Below are positions 16,559 to 24,906 of a stretch of 64,000 nucleotides of DNA, in pieces (position 1 is the first letter of the stretch; every line of letters begins with the position of its first letter). This DNA is from Clostridiales bacterium. GTDB taxonomy: Bacteria > Bacillota > Clostridia > Christensenellales > Aristaeellaceae. The notes beneath the pieces are model-generated. The model saw nothing but the letters and a program-made list of their open reading frames with translations, did not search any database and was not told where the DNA came from. The position numbers were made by a program, and so were the translations under genes. The DNA lies in assembly GCA_015056325.1 (NCBI GenBank), contig SVGL01000002.1, positions 124,001-188,000 on the forward strand, read 5' to 3'.

Positions 16559-16610
16559 AACTCCCTCAGTCAGCTCACGCTGACAGCTCCCTCGGGAGGG
16601 AGCCTTTTGG
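16559..16610. repeat. Dispersed palindromic repeat, family A, copy 1
   Basis: CTCCCTCAGTCAG ... variable hairpin ... CAGCTCCCTC-GGGAGGGAGCC. Related copies at 21292-21350, 33489-33540 and 39544-39600. The CAGCTCACGCTG stem differs between copies but stays self-complementary. Confidence 0.85.
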
Positions 16611-16618
16611 TGTGCGCA

Positions 16619-17014
16619 TTACAACAGCCGTTCCAGCTGCCTGCACAGGCGGATGATCTCAGCCCGCTCATTCTCAGCCTGTTCGGGCCGGTTCAGGCAG
16701 CTCCAGCCGCTGCTCCATGCGTCCAGATCACGCTGAAAATCCGCAAGAGCCTCCTGCCCCAGTTCACGCACTGTAACGGGCACAGTAAACGTTTCCGTCG
16801 CGTCCGCCATAATGGTCAGGCGGGTCACGCAGTCAGACTGCAGACACCACGTCCAGCCTTCTGCGTCGAATGTGACATCCGCCGTTCCATGGGTGGAAAG
16901 CGCCCGGATGAACGCCGTCAGCAGCATTTGGGGCACGGGCTCGATATAGCTTATCCGCAGCCGATGCTCGCCAATACAGACCTCCGACCAGCCATGCTCA
17001 GGCCTCGTCAACAT
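16619..17014 (-). CDS. Hypothetical protein downstream of ftsY
   Basis: 131 residues, not recognised. Cytosolic, with five Trp and four Cys, a beta-rich first half and a helical C-terminus (NRPEQAENERAEIIRLCRQL). Its ATG overlaps the ftsY stop (TGATG), which argues for a real, translationally coupled gene. No known ftsY partner (ylxM, ffh) resembles it. Confidence 0.65.
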   Translation of the reverse strand: MLTRPEHGWSEVCIGEHRLRISYIEPVPQMLLTAFIRALSTHGTADVTFDAEGWTWCLQSDCVTRLTIMADATETFTVPVTVRELGQEALADFQRDLDAWSSGWSCLNRPEQAENERAEIIRLCRQLERLL

Positions 17015-17922
17015 CAGAACAAGGCCTCCACAAACTCCTTGGCGTTGAAGGGCTGCAGGTCGTCAATGCCCTCGCCCACGCCGATGTACCACACAGGCAC
17101 CTCCAGCTCCTGACGGATGGCCAGCGCAATGCCGCCCTTGGCGGTGCCGTCCAGCTTGGTCAGGATGATGCCGCCCACCTCGCAGACCTCCTTGAAGGCG
17201 CGGGCCTGGGCCAGGCCGTTCTGGCCGGTGGTTGCGTCCAGCACCAGCATGCAGCGCACCTCGGCTTCGGGCCACTCGCGGTCGATCACGCGGCGCATCT
17301 TGTTCAGTTCGTCCATCAGGTTCTTCTTGTTGTGCAGGCGGCCCGCGGTATCTACGATCAGCAGATCCGCGCCCTGGGATTTGGCGGACTTGATGCCGTC
17401 AAACACCACCGCCGCAGGATCAGCACCTTCGGCATGCTTGACGATCGGCACGCGGGCCCGCTGGGACCAGACGGTCAGCTGCTCCGCCGCCGCCGCACGG
17501 AAGGTATCCGCCGCGCACAGAATAATCCGGCGGCCGATGGACTGGAAGCGCAGCGCCAGCTTACCGATGGTGGTGGTCTTGCCCACGCCATTGACGCCCA
17601 CGACCATCATCACCATGGGCCACTTCAGCGGCGGACGGGGAATGTCCATCTGCTCGACCATGATCTGCTTGAGGATGTTGCGGGCTTCCCCGGCGTCCTT
17701 GACCTTGCCGGCCTCCACGCGGGCACGCAGCTCGTCCATGATGGTCATGGTGGCCTTCATGCCGCAGTCAGACAGGAGCAGGATGTCCTCCAGCTCCTCA
17801 TAAAATTCCTCGTCGATCTTGCGGGTTTCCTTGACCAGCGTGTCCACGCGGCCGGTCAGAGCATCGCGGGTCTTCTGGAGACCTTCGCGCAAACGGGCAA
17901 AAAGGCCCTTCTTTTCGGACAT
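17014..17922 (-). CDS. ftsY: Signal recognition particle receptor FtsY
   Basis: 302 residues, the short Gram-positive type without a long acidic A-domain. N domain (about 1-85) helical; G domain with P-loop [15 protein letters not shown] (about 106-120), DTFRAAA, the VDTAGR G3 motif, [10 protein letters not shown] (G4 region) and the terminal [14 protein letters not shown] typical of FtsY rather than Ffh. It docks ribosome-SRP complexes at the membrane and delivers them to SecYEG. A GAGGAGG-type ribosome site precedes the ATG. smc, ffh and ylxM, frequent neighbours, are not here. Confidence 0.97.
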   Translation of the reverse strand: MSEKKGLFARLREGLQKTRDALTGRVDTLVKETRKIDEEFYEELEDILLLSDCGMKATMTIMDELRARVEAGKVKDAGEARNILKQIMVEQMDIPRPPLKWPMVMMVVGVNGVGKTTTIGKLALRFQSIGRRIILCAADTFRAAAAEQLTVWSQRARVPIVKHAEGADPAAVVFDGIKSAKSQGADLLIVDTAGRLHNKKNLMDELNKMRRVIDREWPEAEVRCMLVLDATTGQNGLAQARAFKEVCEVGGIILTKLDGTAKGGIALAIRQELEVPVWYIGVGEGIDDLQPFNAKEFVEALF

Positions 17923-17993
17923 AATCAGGGTTCCTCCTCAGAAATACGGTAGTAAAGATTATTTTACCATAGAATCAGCGATTTGGGAAGTCC

Positions 17994-18896
17994 TCACTGC
18001 TTCTTCCTCATCATGCCCATGCTTCCCATCAAATACAGCACCAGGCCGATGATGGTCACCGAGCCGCCCACGAACAAAAGTGGCGTGGGGATCTCGCCAA
18101 ACATCACCATGCTCCAGAGCATCGCGCCCACGGGCTCGCCCAGCAGCGCGAAGGATACCACCGTCGCCGAGACCTTGCCCAGCGCCAGGGTGAACATCGA
18201 GTGCCCCAGCAGCGTACAGCCCACCGCGAGGCCCGCCACCGCCAGCAGCGCCATCCACGTCATCCTAAAGCCGCCCAGGAAGGGCAGCGTCAGCGCCAGC
18301 AGCAGCGCCGTCTGGGTGTAGAGCAGCAGCATGAAGGGCAGCGCCTCCACCGTGCGGCGGGCGTAGCGGTTGCACAGCCAGTGCCCCGCCATCATGATGG
18401 CGCCGGCCAGGGCCAGCAGGTCGCCCGTGATATCGCCGGACATGCCCGCGATGGAGTTCATGCCGATCAGCAGCGCACCCACCACGGCGACGATCGCACC
18501 CAGCCGGGCGTCCTTGGGCATCTTCTCCTTCAGCACGATGCCGCTGAGCGCCGCCACAAACAGCGGCTGGGTGCACACCAGCGCCACCGATGCAAAGGTG
18601 GACGTCGCGTCCAGCGAGGTCATCCAGGTCAGGTAGTGCAGCGCCAGGAACACGCTGGCCAGCACGCTCCACAGCCACTGCTTCACCGTCATGCGCTTGA
18701 GGGACACGATGGGAGCCTCCGTCTGGCCCTTGCGCCTGACGCACATGATGGGCAGCAGGATCACCGCAGACAGCGCCATGCGCATCATCGCGATGGACGC
18801 AGGGTTCGCGCCGAAATTCAATCCGACCTTCACCAGCGGCCCGGAGTAAGACACCATCGCCACGCCCAGCAGGACGAGCAGGTAGGAAGGGTTCAT
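17994..18896 (-). CDS. EamA/DMT-family transporter
   Basis: 300 residues with ten hydrophobic segments in two EamA repeats of five; the second repeat starts near 150. Conserved features include the Gly/Pro-rich ends of TM4 and TM9 (ALLGEPVGAML). The family exports or exchanges metabolites such as amino acids or nucleotide sugars; substrate not deducible. The ATG follows AAAGGGGTCGAAGACCC, a leader that is a duplicated copy of sequence at the end of the GNAT gene. Co-transcription with mnmG and the acetyltransferase is likely. Confidence 0.88.
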   Translation of the reverse strand: MNPSYLLVLLGVAMVSYSGPLVKVGLNFGANPASIAMMRMALSAVILLPIMCVRRKGQTEAPIVSLKRMTVKQWLWSVLASVFLALHYLTWMTSLDATSTFASVALVCTQPLFVAALSGIVLKEKMPKDARLGAIVAVVGALLIGMNSIAGMSGDITGDLLALAGAIMMAGHWLCNRYARRTVEALPFMLLLYTQTALLLALTLPFLGGFRMTWMALLAVAGLAVGCTLLGHSMFTLALGKVSATVVSFALLGEPVGAMLWSMVMFGEIPTPLLFVGGSVTIIGLVLYLMGSMGMMRKKQ

Positions 18897-18962
18897 GGGT
18901 CTTCGACCCCTTTCTTTTGTTGATTACAGATCGAGCCGCAGCTCGTATTCACCATGTTCAAA
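18897..18962 (-). pseudogene. Duplicated 3' tail of the GNAT gene
   Basis: On the minus strand this 66-nt stretch repeats the last 12 codons of the adjacent GNAT gene (FEHGEYELRL then DL and stop) plus its GGGGTCGAAGACCC flank. The intact copy is 18963-19019. It is a tandem duplication remnant; the flank now supplies the leader of the EamA gene. Confidence 0.85.
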
Positions 18963-18977
18963 GGGTCTTCGACCCCT

Positions 18978-19421
18978 TTATTTCAACTCAAGCCGCAGCT
19001 CGTACTCACCATGTTCAAACCTGCCGGTAGGCTTGAACCCCAGCTTCGTGTACACATGCTCGGCGATCTTGTTGTCCGGCGCGTAGTCGATCAGCAGGAA
19101 GTCGTACTTACCGCTTTCCTTGGCCAGTCGGATGATCTCCCGGATAGCGGCGGTGCCGTAGCCCTTATTCTGATTCTCCACCGGGAACATAATGCGCCAG
19201 ATGATGAGGCACTTTTCGTCGACGTCCTCATCCAGCATCATGAAACCGACGGGGGCGTCGTCGTTATAGATGGCGAAGGGATAGACATCGCCCGCGTCGC
19301 GGTAGAGCCAGGCCTGGGCCAGGGAATAGGCGTTGCTGGCGACGAAATGCTCGTCGTCGGGGCGCTTCATGCGGATGATCGCATCGAAGTTGTCCTCGGT
19401 GATGGCGCGGAAGTTGATCAT
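18978..19421 (-). CDS. GNAT-family N-acetyltransferase
   Basis: 147 residues, a complete single GNAT domain. The acetyl-CoA P-loop is NQNKGYGTAAIREII (about 84-98), beta4 is IIWRIMFP, and the C-terminal YTKLGFKPTG is the usual beta6/7 region. It resembles polyamine or amino-acid acetyltransferases (BltD-like) but the acceptor cannot be named. Its start overlaps the mnmG stop by 4 nt (ATGA), so it is translationally coupled. The 3' end is tandemly duplicated downstream. Confidence 0.9.
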   Translation of the reverse strand: MINFRAITEDNFDAIIRMKRPDDEHFVASNAYSLAQAWLYRDAGDVYPFAIYNDDAPVGFMMLDEDVDEKCLIIWRIMFPVENQNKGYGTAAIREIIRLAKESGKYDFLLIDYAPDNKIAEHVYTKLGFKPTGRFEHGEYELRLELK

Positions 19422-21277
19422 ACATTCACCTTCTGTTTCTCCAAATACACCATCAGGACGGCCACATCCGCCGGAGACACACCGGGGATACGGCTCGCGG
19501 CAGCCAGGCTGCGCGGCTTCTGCTTCTCCAGCTTCTGCCGCGCCTCGATTCGCAGGCCGGTCACAGCAGCATAATCAATATTCTCCGGCAGCAGGGTCTC
19601 CTCCATCGCGCGGGCGCGGCGGATCAGCGCATCCTGCCGGTCCAGATAGCCGGCATACTTCACCTCGATCTCCGCCTGTTCCTTCGCCTGCGGATCGTCA
19701 ATGTCCAGCTCCGGGCTCATCTCGCACAGGTCGCTCAGGCGGATGTCCGGACGGCGCAGCAGCTCTTCCGCGGACGCGCCGGTGGCACTTTCCGGCTGAT
19801 CATGGGCGGCCAGCCAAGCGTTAAAGTCCACGCCGGGGGTATACCGCGTTGTCCGCAGCACGCCCAGGAGCTTCTCCGTCTCGCGGATCTTGCGCTCGGT
19901 GCGCTCCATGCGCTCATCGGTGGCAAGGCCAAGGCCGTGGCCGATCTTCGTCAGGCGCAGGTCTGCGTTGTCCTGGCGCAGCTTCAGGCGGTGCTCCGCG
20001 CGGGAGGTCATCATGCGGTAGGGCTCGTCGGTGCCCTTGGTGGTCAGGTCGTCGGTCAGCACGCCGATGTAGGCCATGTCACGGGTGAGGACGAGGCCCT
20101 CCCGCCCCTGGATGCCCAGCGCGGCGTTCATGCCCGCCAGCAGGCCTTGGCAGGCGGCCTCCTCGTAGCCGCTGGTGCCGTTGATCTGCCCGGCGAAGAA
20201 GAGCCCCTTCACATGCAGGCTCTCCAGCGTGGGGCGCAGCTGACGGCTGTCGATGCAGTCATACTCAATGGCGTAGGCCAGGCGGGTCAGCTCGGCGCGG
20301 CGCAGGCCGGGCACGCTGCGGTACATCTGCCACTGCACATCCTCCGGGAGGCTGGTGGACATACCCTGCACGTACCACTCGTGGCTCTTCATGCCCTCCG
20401 GCTCCAGGAACACCTGATGGCGATCCTTATCGGCAAATTTGACGATCTTGTCCTCGATAGACGGGCAGTAGCGCGGGCCCACGCCGTGGATCTTTCCGGA
20501 ATACAGCGGCGCACGGTGCAGATTCGCGCGGATGATGTCGTGGGTTTCGGGGGTCGTCCAGGTGAGGTAGCACTGGTGGGTGTTGATGAGCTGCTTCTCC
20601 GTCAGGAAGGAAAAGGGCACGACGGGCTCGTCGCCGGGCTGGGGCGTCATTTCATCAAAGTCGATGGAGCGCACGTCGATGCGGGCAGGCGTACCGGTCT
20701 TGAAGCGCCGCAGCGGGAAGCCGATTTCCTCCAGGCTGGCAGAAAGCAGCGGCGCGCTCATCAGGCCCTGGGGACCGCCGGGGGTGATGCTTTCGCCGAT
20801 GATGATGTCCGAGCGCAGGTACACGCCGCTGGCGACGATGGCCGCCCTGCAGGGAATGCACTGGCCGGACGCGGTGTGCACCGCGACGACGCGCCCGTCC
20901 TCCACATCGATGGCGGAGACCTCGCCCTGGCGGACGGTCAGACGCTCCTGGGTGAACAGGGCGCTACGCATGCGGTTTTGATATTCCTGCTTGTCCGCCT
21001 GGGCGCGCAGAGCATGCACCGCCGGGCCCTTCGAAGTGTTGAGCATGCGGCTCTGCAGGAAGGTATCGTCGATGGCGAGGCCCATTTCGCCGCCCAGGGC
21101 GTCCAGCTCACGGACGAGGTGGCCCTTGGCGCTGCCGCCGATGACCGGGTTGCAGGCCATGAGGGCAATGCCATCCATGTTGAGGGTGAGGAGCAATGTA
21201 TCGATGCCCATGCGGGCCGCGGCGAGGGCGGCTTCGCAGCCTGCGTGGCCGCCGCCGATGACAACAAGATCAGCCAT
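19418..21277 (-). CDS. mnmG: tRNA uridine-5-carboxymethylaminomethyl modification enzyme MnmG (GidA)
   Basis: 619 residues from the ATG at 21277 preceded by GGAAGGA; the FAD Rossmann motif GGGHAGCEAA begins at residue 8, so upstream in-frame sequence (which is dispersed repeat) is not coding. Signature blocks ACNPVIGGSAKGHLVRE, GVGPRYCPSIEDK, PEGM and NGTSGYEEAACQGLLAG are all present, and the C-terminal GIDA-associated helical domain is complete. With MnmE it adds the cmnm group to U34 of tRNAs in the mitochondria and bacteria pathway. mnmE and rnpA, frequent neighbours, are not in the window. Confidence 0.97.
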   Translation of the reverse strand: MADLVVIGGGHAGCEAALAAARMGIDTLLLTLNMDGIALMACNPVIGGSAKGHLVRELDALGGEMGLAIDDTFLQSRMLNTSKGPAVHALRAQADKQEYQNRMRSALFTQERLTVRQGEVSAIDVEDGRVVAVHTASGQCIPCRAAIVASGVYLRSDIIIGESITPGGPQGLMSAPLLSASLEEIGFPLRRFKTGTPARIDVRSIDFDEMTPQPGDEPVVPFSFLTEKQLINTHQCYLTWTTPETHDIIRANLHRAPLYSGKIHGVGPRYCPSIEDKIVKFADKDRHQVFLEPEGMKSHEWYVQGMSTSLPEDVQWQMYRSVPGLRRAELTRLAYAIEYDCIDSRQLRPTLESLHVKGLFFAGQINGTSGYEEAACQGLLAGMNAALGIQGREGLVLTRDMAYIGVLTDDLTTKGTDEPYRMMTSRAEHRLKLRQDNADLRLTKIGHGLGLATDERMERTERKIRETEKLLGVLRTTRYTPGVDFNAWLAAHDQPESATGASAEELLRRPDIRLSDLCEMSPELDIDDPQAKEQAEIEVKYAGYLDRQDALIRRARAMEETLLPENIDYAAVTGLRIEARQKLEKQKPRSLAAASRIPGVSPADVAVLMVYLEKQKVNV

Positions 21278-21291
21278 AGAATCAGTCCTTC

Positions 21292-21350
21292 CAAAAGGCT
21301 CCCTCCTCGAGGGAGCTGGCAGCGGGCTTGTCCCGCTGACTGAGGGAGTT
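21292..21350. repeat. Dispersed palindromic repeat, family A, copy 2 (inverted)
   Basis: GGCTCCCTCCTCGAGGGAG then CAGCGGG-CTTGT-CCCGCTG then ACTGAGGGAGTT. It lies in the mnmG leader in the opposite orientation to copies 1, 3 and 4. Confidence 0.85.
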
Positions 21351-21381
21351 GTTCCTGCAATTACAAGTGCACAAGGATTTC

Positions 21382-21437
21382 GCGTCTGCGGACGCGAGCA
21401 GGGGGCTTTCCGATCGCCCCCTGCACCCCTTCGGGGC
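21382..21437. repeat. Dispersed GC-rich repeat, family C, copy 2
   Basis: CGCGTC-TGCG-GACGCG hairpin followed by GCAGGGGGCTTTCCG and CGCCCCCTGC, then CACCCCTTCGG. The inverted partner at 6937-6992 has CCGCCTC/GAGGCGG in the first hairpin, a compensated difference. Confidence 0.8.
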
Positions 21438-21475
21438 CACCCATTGCGAGGGATATCTTTATCCATAACTAAATT

Positions 21476-21504
21476 ATTATAGCACATATTGCACATAATG
21501 AAAA
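21476..21504 (-). promoter_or_regulatory. Probable promoter of the mnmG operon
   Basis: Minus-strand TATAAT (21481-21476) with TTTTCA 17 bp upstream. The -35 is weak. The leader of about 190 nt carries repeat families A and C. Confidence 0.5.
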
Positions 21505-21540
21505 GAAAAAAAGCACGGCCGCCGATGAAAGCAGCCGTGC
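21505..21540 (-). terminator. Terminator of the Ig-like protein gene
   Basis: GCACGGC / GCCGTGC stem (21513-21540) followed on the minus strand by seven T. Confidence 0.8.
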
Positions 21541-21555
21541 GGGGATATCGCTGGA

Positions 21556-23616
21556 TCAGTTATCGCCTTCGCCCAGCACCTTGACCTTCCACTCGCGCTT
21601 CTCCTGGTTGGCGCGCTGGACATAGTAGGTCTGGCCGTCGTCGGTGACATAGCCGGTGATGCGCATGGTCACCATGCCGATGTCCTGATACTGAGGACGA
21701 TTGAACTCGCCGCCGAAGGTGAAGCGACCGTGGCGGGTGGCATCGCCGGGCCCCAGGGTGTAGCCGTAGTAACCCTCGAAGTCATTGGAGCGGCCATCGT
21801 CGTTGCAGACCACCGGGTTGCCCCAGGCGTCGAAGGTCTCAATGACGTAGTAGAAGCGGGTGATGGTCAGGTTGGACTCATTGTACACCTGGATGCGGAT
21901 GGTGTTGCCGTCCTCCACGTAGAGGTTGGTAATCGCCAGGGGCTTGTTCTCATCGCCGACCTTCACGGCAAAGGAGGTGACATAACCGCCGTCCTCGGTG
22001 ACGCCGATGACATTGGTTTCGCCCCAGTTGCGGCCGGTAACGGTCACCTTCGTGCCGGTGCCGGAGACGGTGGCGATGGTAGCGTCCTCCACATGCCAGG
22101 TCATCTTGGTGATGGAGGCGTCCTCGGGGTAGAGGATGGCATTATTGGTGGTCTTCGCACCCACGCCCACGCTGCGCTCGTCATACTTGATGGAAACGCC
22201 CTCCACCGGCTGGGTCACCTGCACCTTGATGGTGGCCTTCTTGCCGGATCCATCGTTGGCGGTGGCGTAGACATAGGCTTCGCCGCGCTTGATGCCGGTG
22301 ACTGTGCCGTCCTGCTCCACGCGCAGGACGTTCTCCTTGTTGGTGGAGAGGGTCACGGAGGTATCGGTGGCGGTGTCAGGGCTGACAGTCCAGGTCAGAT
22401 GGATGCTCTCGCCCACGCCCACCGTGGGGTTCTGCTCATTGAAGGCAACCTTGGTCACCGGCTGATAAACGGTCACGACCGCCTGGGCGAAAACCTCGGG
22501 GTGAGTCTTGCTCTCGCAGGTGATGATGGCTACGCCGGGGGAGACTGCGGTCACGCGGCCGGCAGTGGAGACCTTCGCCACGGTGGCGTCGGAGGAGGAC
22601 CAGGTGACGGTCTTGTCATTGGTCGTCGAAGGCAGAACGGTGGGGCTCAGGGTGACGTAATTGCCGGCCTTGAGGGTGATGTCGGTCTTATTGAGGGTGA
22701 TCTCCTCAGGCTGCTGCTTGACGGTCACGGTGAAGGTGGCATAGCAGCCGGAGCCATCCGCCGCCTTGGCAGTGATGACGGCTGAGCCCTTGGAGTTGGC
22801 GGTGACTACGCCGTACTCGTCCACGCTGGCGTTGTCAGGACGGTCAGAGGTCCAGACCAGCGTCTGGATGGTAGCGGTCTCGGGGGTGATGGTGGGCGTC
22901 AGCACCAGGCTCTCACCCACAAAGATGCTCTTGATGTCGCTGGCCAGGCGCACGCGGGTCACGGGCTGCACCACCAGGGCGCGGTACACCATGGCGATCT
23001 CGGGGTTCTGCACGCTCTCCACCGTAACGATGCACTCGCCTGCCGCGCGGCCGGTGAAGGCAGTGCCGCTGGCCCGGACGATGGAATCATCCTCGGAGGT
23101 CAGCGTCCAGCGGCGGTTGGTGGCGCCGGAGGGGGAGCAGGTAGCGGTGATGGTCTGGGCCTTGCCCACCCGCAGCAGCAGCACAGGCAGCTCCGGCTGA
23201 GGGAAGGCGGGATCCAGGGCATCAGCCACGATGGGATCCCAGGAATCATAGACCTTCAGGTTGCTGCCGGTCACCTCGATGGACTCCACGCGCTTGGCGA
23301 CGGTCACCGTCAGCGTGGCCGTCCAGGTGCGCCGCTCGCCCTTGAGGGTGGCAGTAATGGTCGTCTGACCCTTGGCAAGGCCGGTGACCACGCCGTTTTC
23401 ATCCACGGTGGCAACGCGGCGTGCAGAGGACTTGAAGGTCAGCTCGCCATCCAGGGCGCAGTCACCCTCACGGTTAAGGATCAGCTGCAGCTCCTCATTT
23501 TCAAACACGGTGTTGACCGTGCGGTCAAAGAAGAATTTATTCTCCGCCAGGGCGGCGCCGGGCAGGCAGCACAGAAGCAGCATGACGGTGAGAATCAGGG
23601 GGATCAGTCGCTTCAT
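21556..23616 (-). CDS. Secreted protein with six bacterial Ig-like (Big_2) domains
   Basis: 686 residues from the ATG at 23616, 7 nt after GGAGGA. Signal peptide MKRLIPLILTVMLLLCC... with cleavage near ALA/EN. Six consecutive Big_2-type modules of about 85-90 residues follow (about 25-110, 111-205, 206-290, 291-375, 376-460, 461-550), each with the V-x-G-ES...V...T(S)D...A-V-D-E-x-G-V-V-T pattern. A different C-terminal beta domain (about 555-686) begins LAITNLYVEDGN. No LPXTG, SLH or other anchor is seen. Likely a cell-surface adhesion or scaffold protein. Monocistronic. Confidence 0.85.
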   Translation of the reverse strand: MKRLIPLILTVMLLLCCLPGAALAENKFFFDRTVNTVFENEELQLILNREGDCALDGELTFKSSARRVATVDENGVVTGLAKGQTTITATLKGERRTWTATLTVTVAKRVESIEVTGSNLKVYDSWDPIVADALDPAFPQPELPVLLLRVGKAQTITATCSPSGATNRRWTLTSEDDSIVRASGTAFTGRAAGECIVTVESVQNPEIAMVYRALVVQPVTRVRLASDIKSIFVGESLVLTPTITPETATIQTLVWTSDRPDNASVDEYGVVTANSKGSAVITAKAADGSGCYATFTVTVKQQPEEITLNKTDITLKAGNYVTLSPTVLPSTTNDKTVTWSSSDATVAKVSTAGRVTAVSPGVAIITCESKTHPEVFAQAVVTVYQPVTKVAFNEQNPTVGVGESIHLTWTVSPDTATDTSVTLSTNKENVLRVEQDGTVTGIKRGEAYVYATANDGSGKKATIKVQVTQPVEGVSIKYDERSVGVGAKTTNNAILYPEDASITKMTWHVEDATIATVSGTGTKVTVTGRNWGETNVIGVTEDGGYVTSFAVKVGDENKPLAITNLYVEDGNTIRIQVYNESNLTITRFYYVIETFDAWGNPVVCNDDGRSNDFEGYYGYTLGPGDATRHGRFTFGGEFNRPQYQDIGMVTMRITGYVTDDGQTYYVQRANQEKREWKVKVLGEGDN

Positions 23617-23700
23617 AAGCTCTTCCTCCATTGCGAGAATCGGTGTTTCATCCATTATAACGTATGAGGAATGGAATTTCTTCCCGTTTCCACACATTTT

Positions 23701-23729
23701 AGTATACTGTTTTTTTGCAGGGATTGCAA
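23701..23729 (-). promoter_or_regulatory. Promoter of the Ig-like protein gene
   Basis: Minus-strand TTGCAA (23729-23724), 17-bp spacer, TATACT (23706-23701); leader about 80 nt. Confidence 0.75.
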
Positions 23730-23755
23730 CCGGTTGACTAAAATTCCTGCATCAG

Positions 23756-23778
23756 AAAAGCCCGGCGGCAAGCCGGGC
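23756..23778 (-). terminator. Terminator after the probable beta-propeller gene
   Basis: GCCCGGC / GCCGGGC stem with a 5-nt loop followed on the minus strand by TTTT. Confidence 0.75.
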
Positions 23779-23787
23779 GGATCACCA

Positions 23788-24786
23788 TCATTCCAGAGAA
23801 TATAGCATGCTTTCTCCGGTGGCCAGGTCGATGACCTCCACCGCAGCATCTCCGTAGACGCACCGGATGTACAGCTTTCCATCATTCAGCGCTGCATTCT
23901 GCGGGAAGACCGTTATTGTAACCTGGTTGATGATATCCCAAGTATTCCTGTCAAGCACCCACGCCTGCTGCCGGGTGCTGCTCAGCAGAATGAGCTGCTC
24001 CGGCGCGAGGATGAAGCTGTTCATTTCCTCCGGCAGCGCTACCAGCCGCTCTGCCTGCCCAGTGGACAAATTCAGCGCGGTCAGGCCATTGCCTTTCAGC
24101 AGATACAACACGCAGTTTTCCAGCACCGCCTCCAGCGACGAGCCTGTCAGCGCGTATTCCCTGTCCAGCGCCGTCACATCATGGATCTGTCCGGCGGAAA
24201 AGTCGTACAGGGCAACATATCGGGGCTTGTCTGCATTGCGGTCTCCGATGATGCAGAAGGTTTCGTAGACCCAGGCACGATCTCCGTTCCACCGGGCAAC
24301 AGTCGTCCAGTTTTCCCCATCCAGCCGCTGGAGCATATGGGCTTCCCCCTCGCACACATCACGGTAGACCCTGCCCTGTGCCGCAAAGACATTGCACACG
24401 CCATCCTCCGTGTTCCGTGTATAGCTGGCAATACTGCTTTTCTTCCCCGTCACAGGGTCAAGCCGCGCGGCCCTGCAGGTGGAGGCAGGGATGCTCCCCA
24501 GCATCTCGCCAATATTCAGAACCGGCTCGACGGTCAGCAGCTCGCCGTCAAGGGCATACAGGCCGTTCCATCCGCCGATACGGGTACGCACCTTCTCCAG
24601 CCCGTCCCCGCTGACGTGCCAGATCGGAATAAAGCCTAGTCCGATATTTGCCCCGGCACAATACACCTCACCGTTGACCACCGCCAACCCTGCGTCGTAA
24701 CTTGCACCGGAAAACAAGCCTTCCGCACATGTGCCGCCGCACAGCGCTACCATCACCATCAAAATCGCCAGCCATGTTCTGAACAT
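23788..24786 (-). CDS. Secreted protein, probable beta-propeller
   Basis: 332 residues from the ATG at 24786, 6 nt after GGAGG (an ATG at 24792 overlaps the ribosome site). Signal peptide MFRTWLAILMVMVALCGG with cleavage near TCA/EG. The mature chain repeats short beta units with L-D-P-V-T-G, L-N-L-S-T-G-Q and I-D-L-A-T-G motifs about 45-60 residues apart, as in PQQ/DUF5050-type propellers. No catalytic motif recognised. Follows, in the same direction, the deacetylase-glycosidase gene; a terminator separates them. Confidence 0.65.
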   Translation of the reverse strand: MFRTWLAILMVMVALCGGTCAEGLFSGASYDAGLAVVNGEVYCAGANIGLGFIPIWHVSGDGLEKVRTRIGGWNGLYALDGELLTVEPVLNIGEMLGSIPASTCRAARLDPVTGKKSSIASYTRNTEDGVCNVFAAQGRVYRDVCEGEAHMLQRLDGENWTTVARWNGDRAWVYETFCIIGDRNADKPRYVALYDFSAGQIHDVTALDREYALTGSSLEAVLENCVLYLLKGNGLTALNLSTGQAERLVALPEEMNSFILAPEQLILLSSTRQQAWVLDRNTWDIINQVTITVFPQNAALNDGKLYIRCVYGDAAVEVIDLATGESMLYSLE

Positions 24787-24863
24787 ATGCATCCTCCTGT
24801 GTGCGTCGTTCAACTGTATAGACTCATTTCAACGGCAAAATCCTTCACATATTCAGCATTTTC

Positions 24864-24899
24864 GAAAACAGGGCAGCCCCACACATATCGAGGCTGCCC
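24864..24899 (-). terminator. Terminator of the PIG-L/NAGPA gene
   Basis: GGGCAGCC / GGCTGCCC stem followed on the minus strand by TGTTTTC. Confidence 0.75.
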
Positions 24900-24906
24900 C
24901 CGATAT

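Noticed and set aside
21278-21496. N-terminal extension of MnmG
   Set aside because: The FAD motif begins 8 residues after the ATG at 21277 and the upstream part consists of dispersed repeats.
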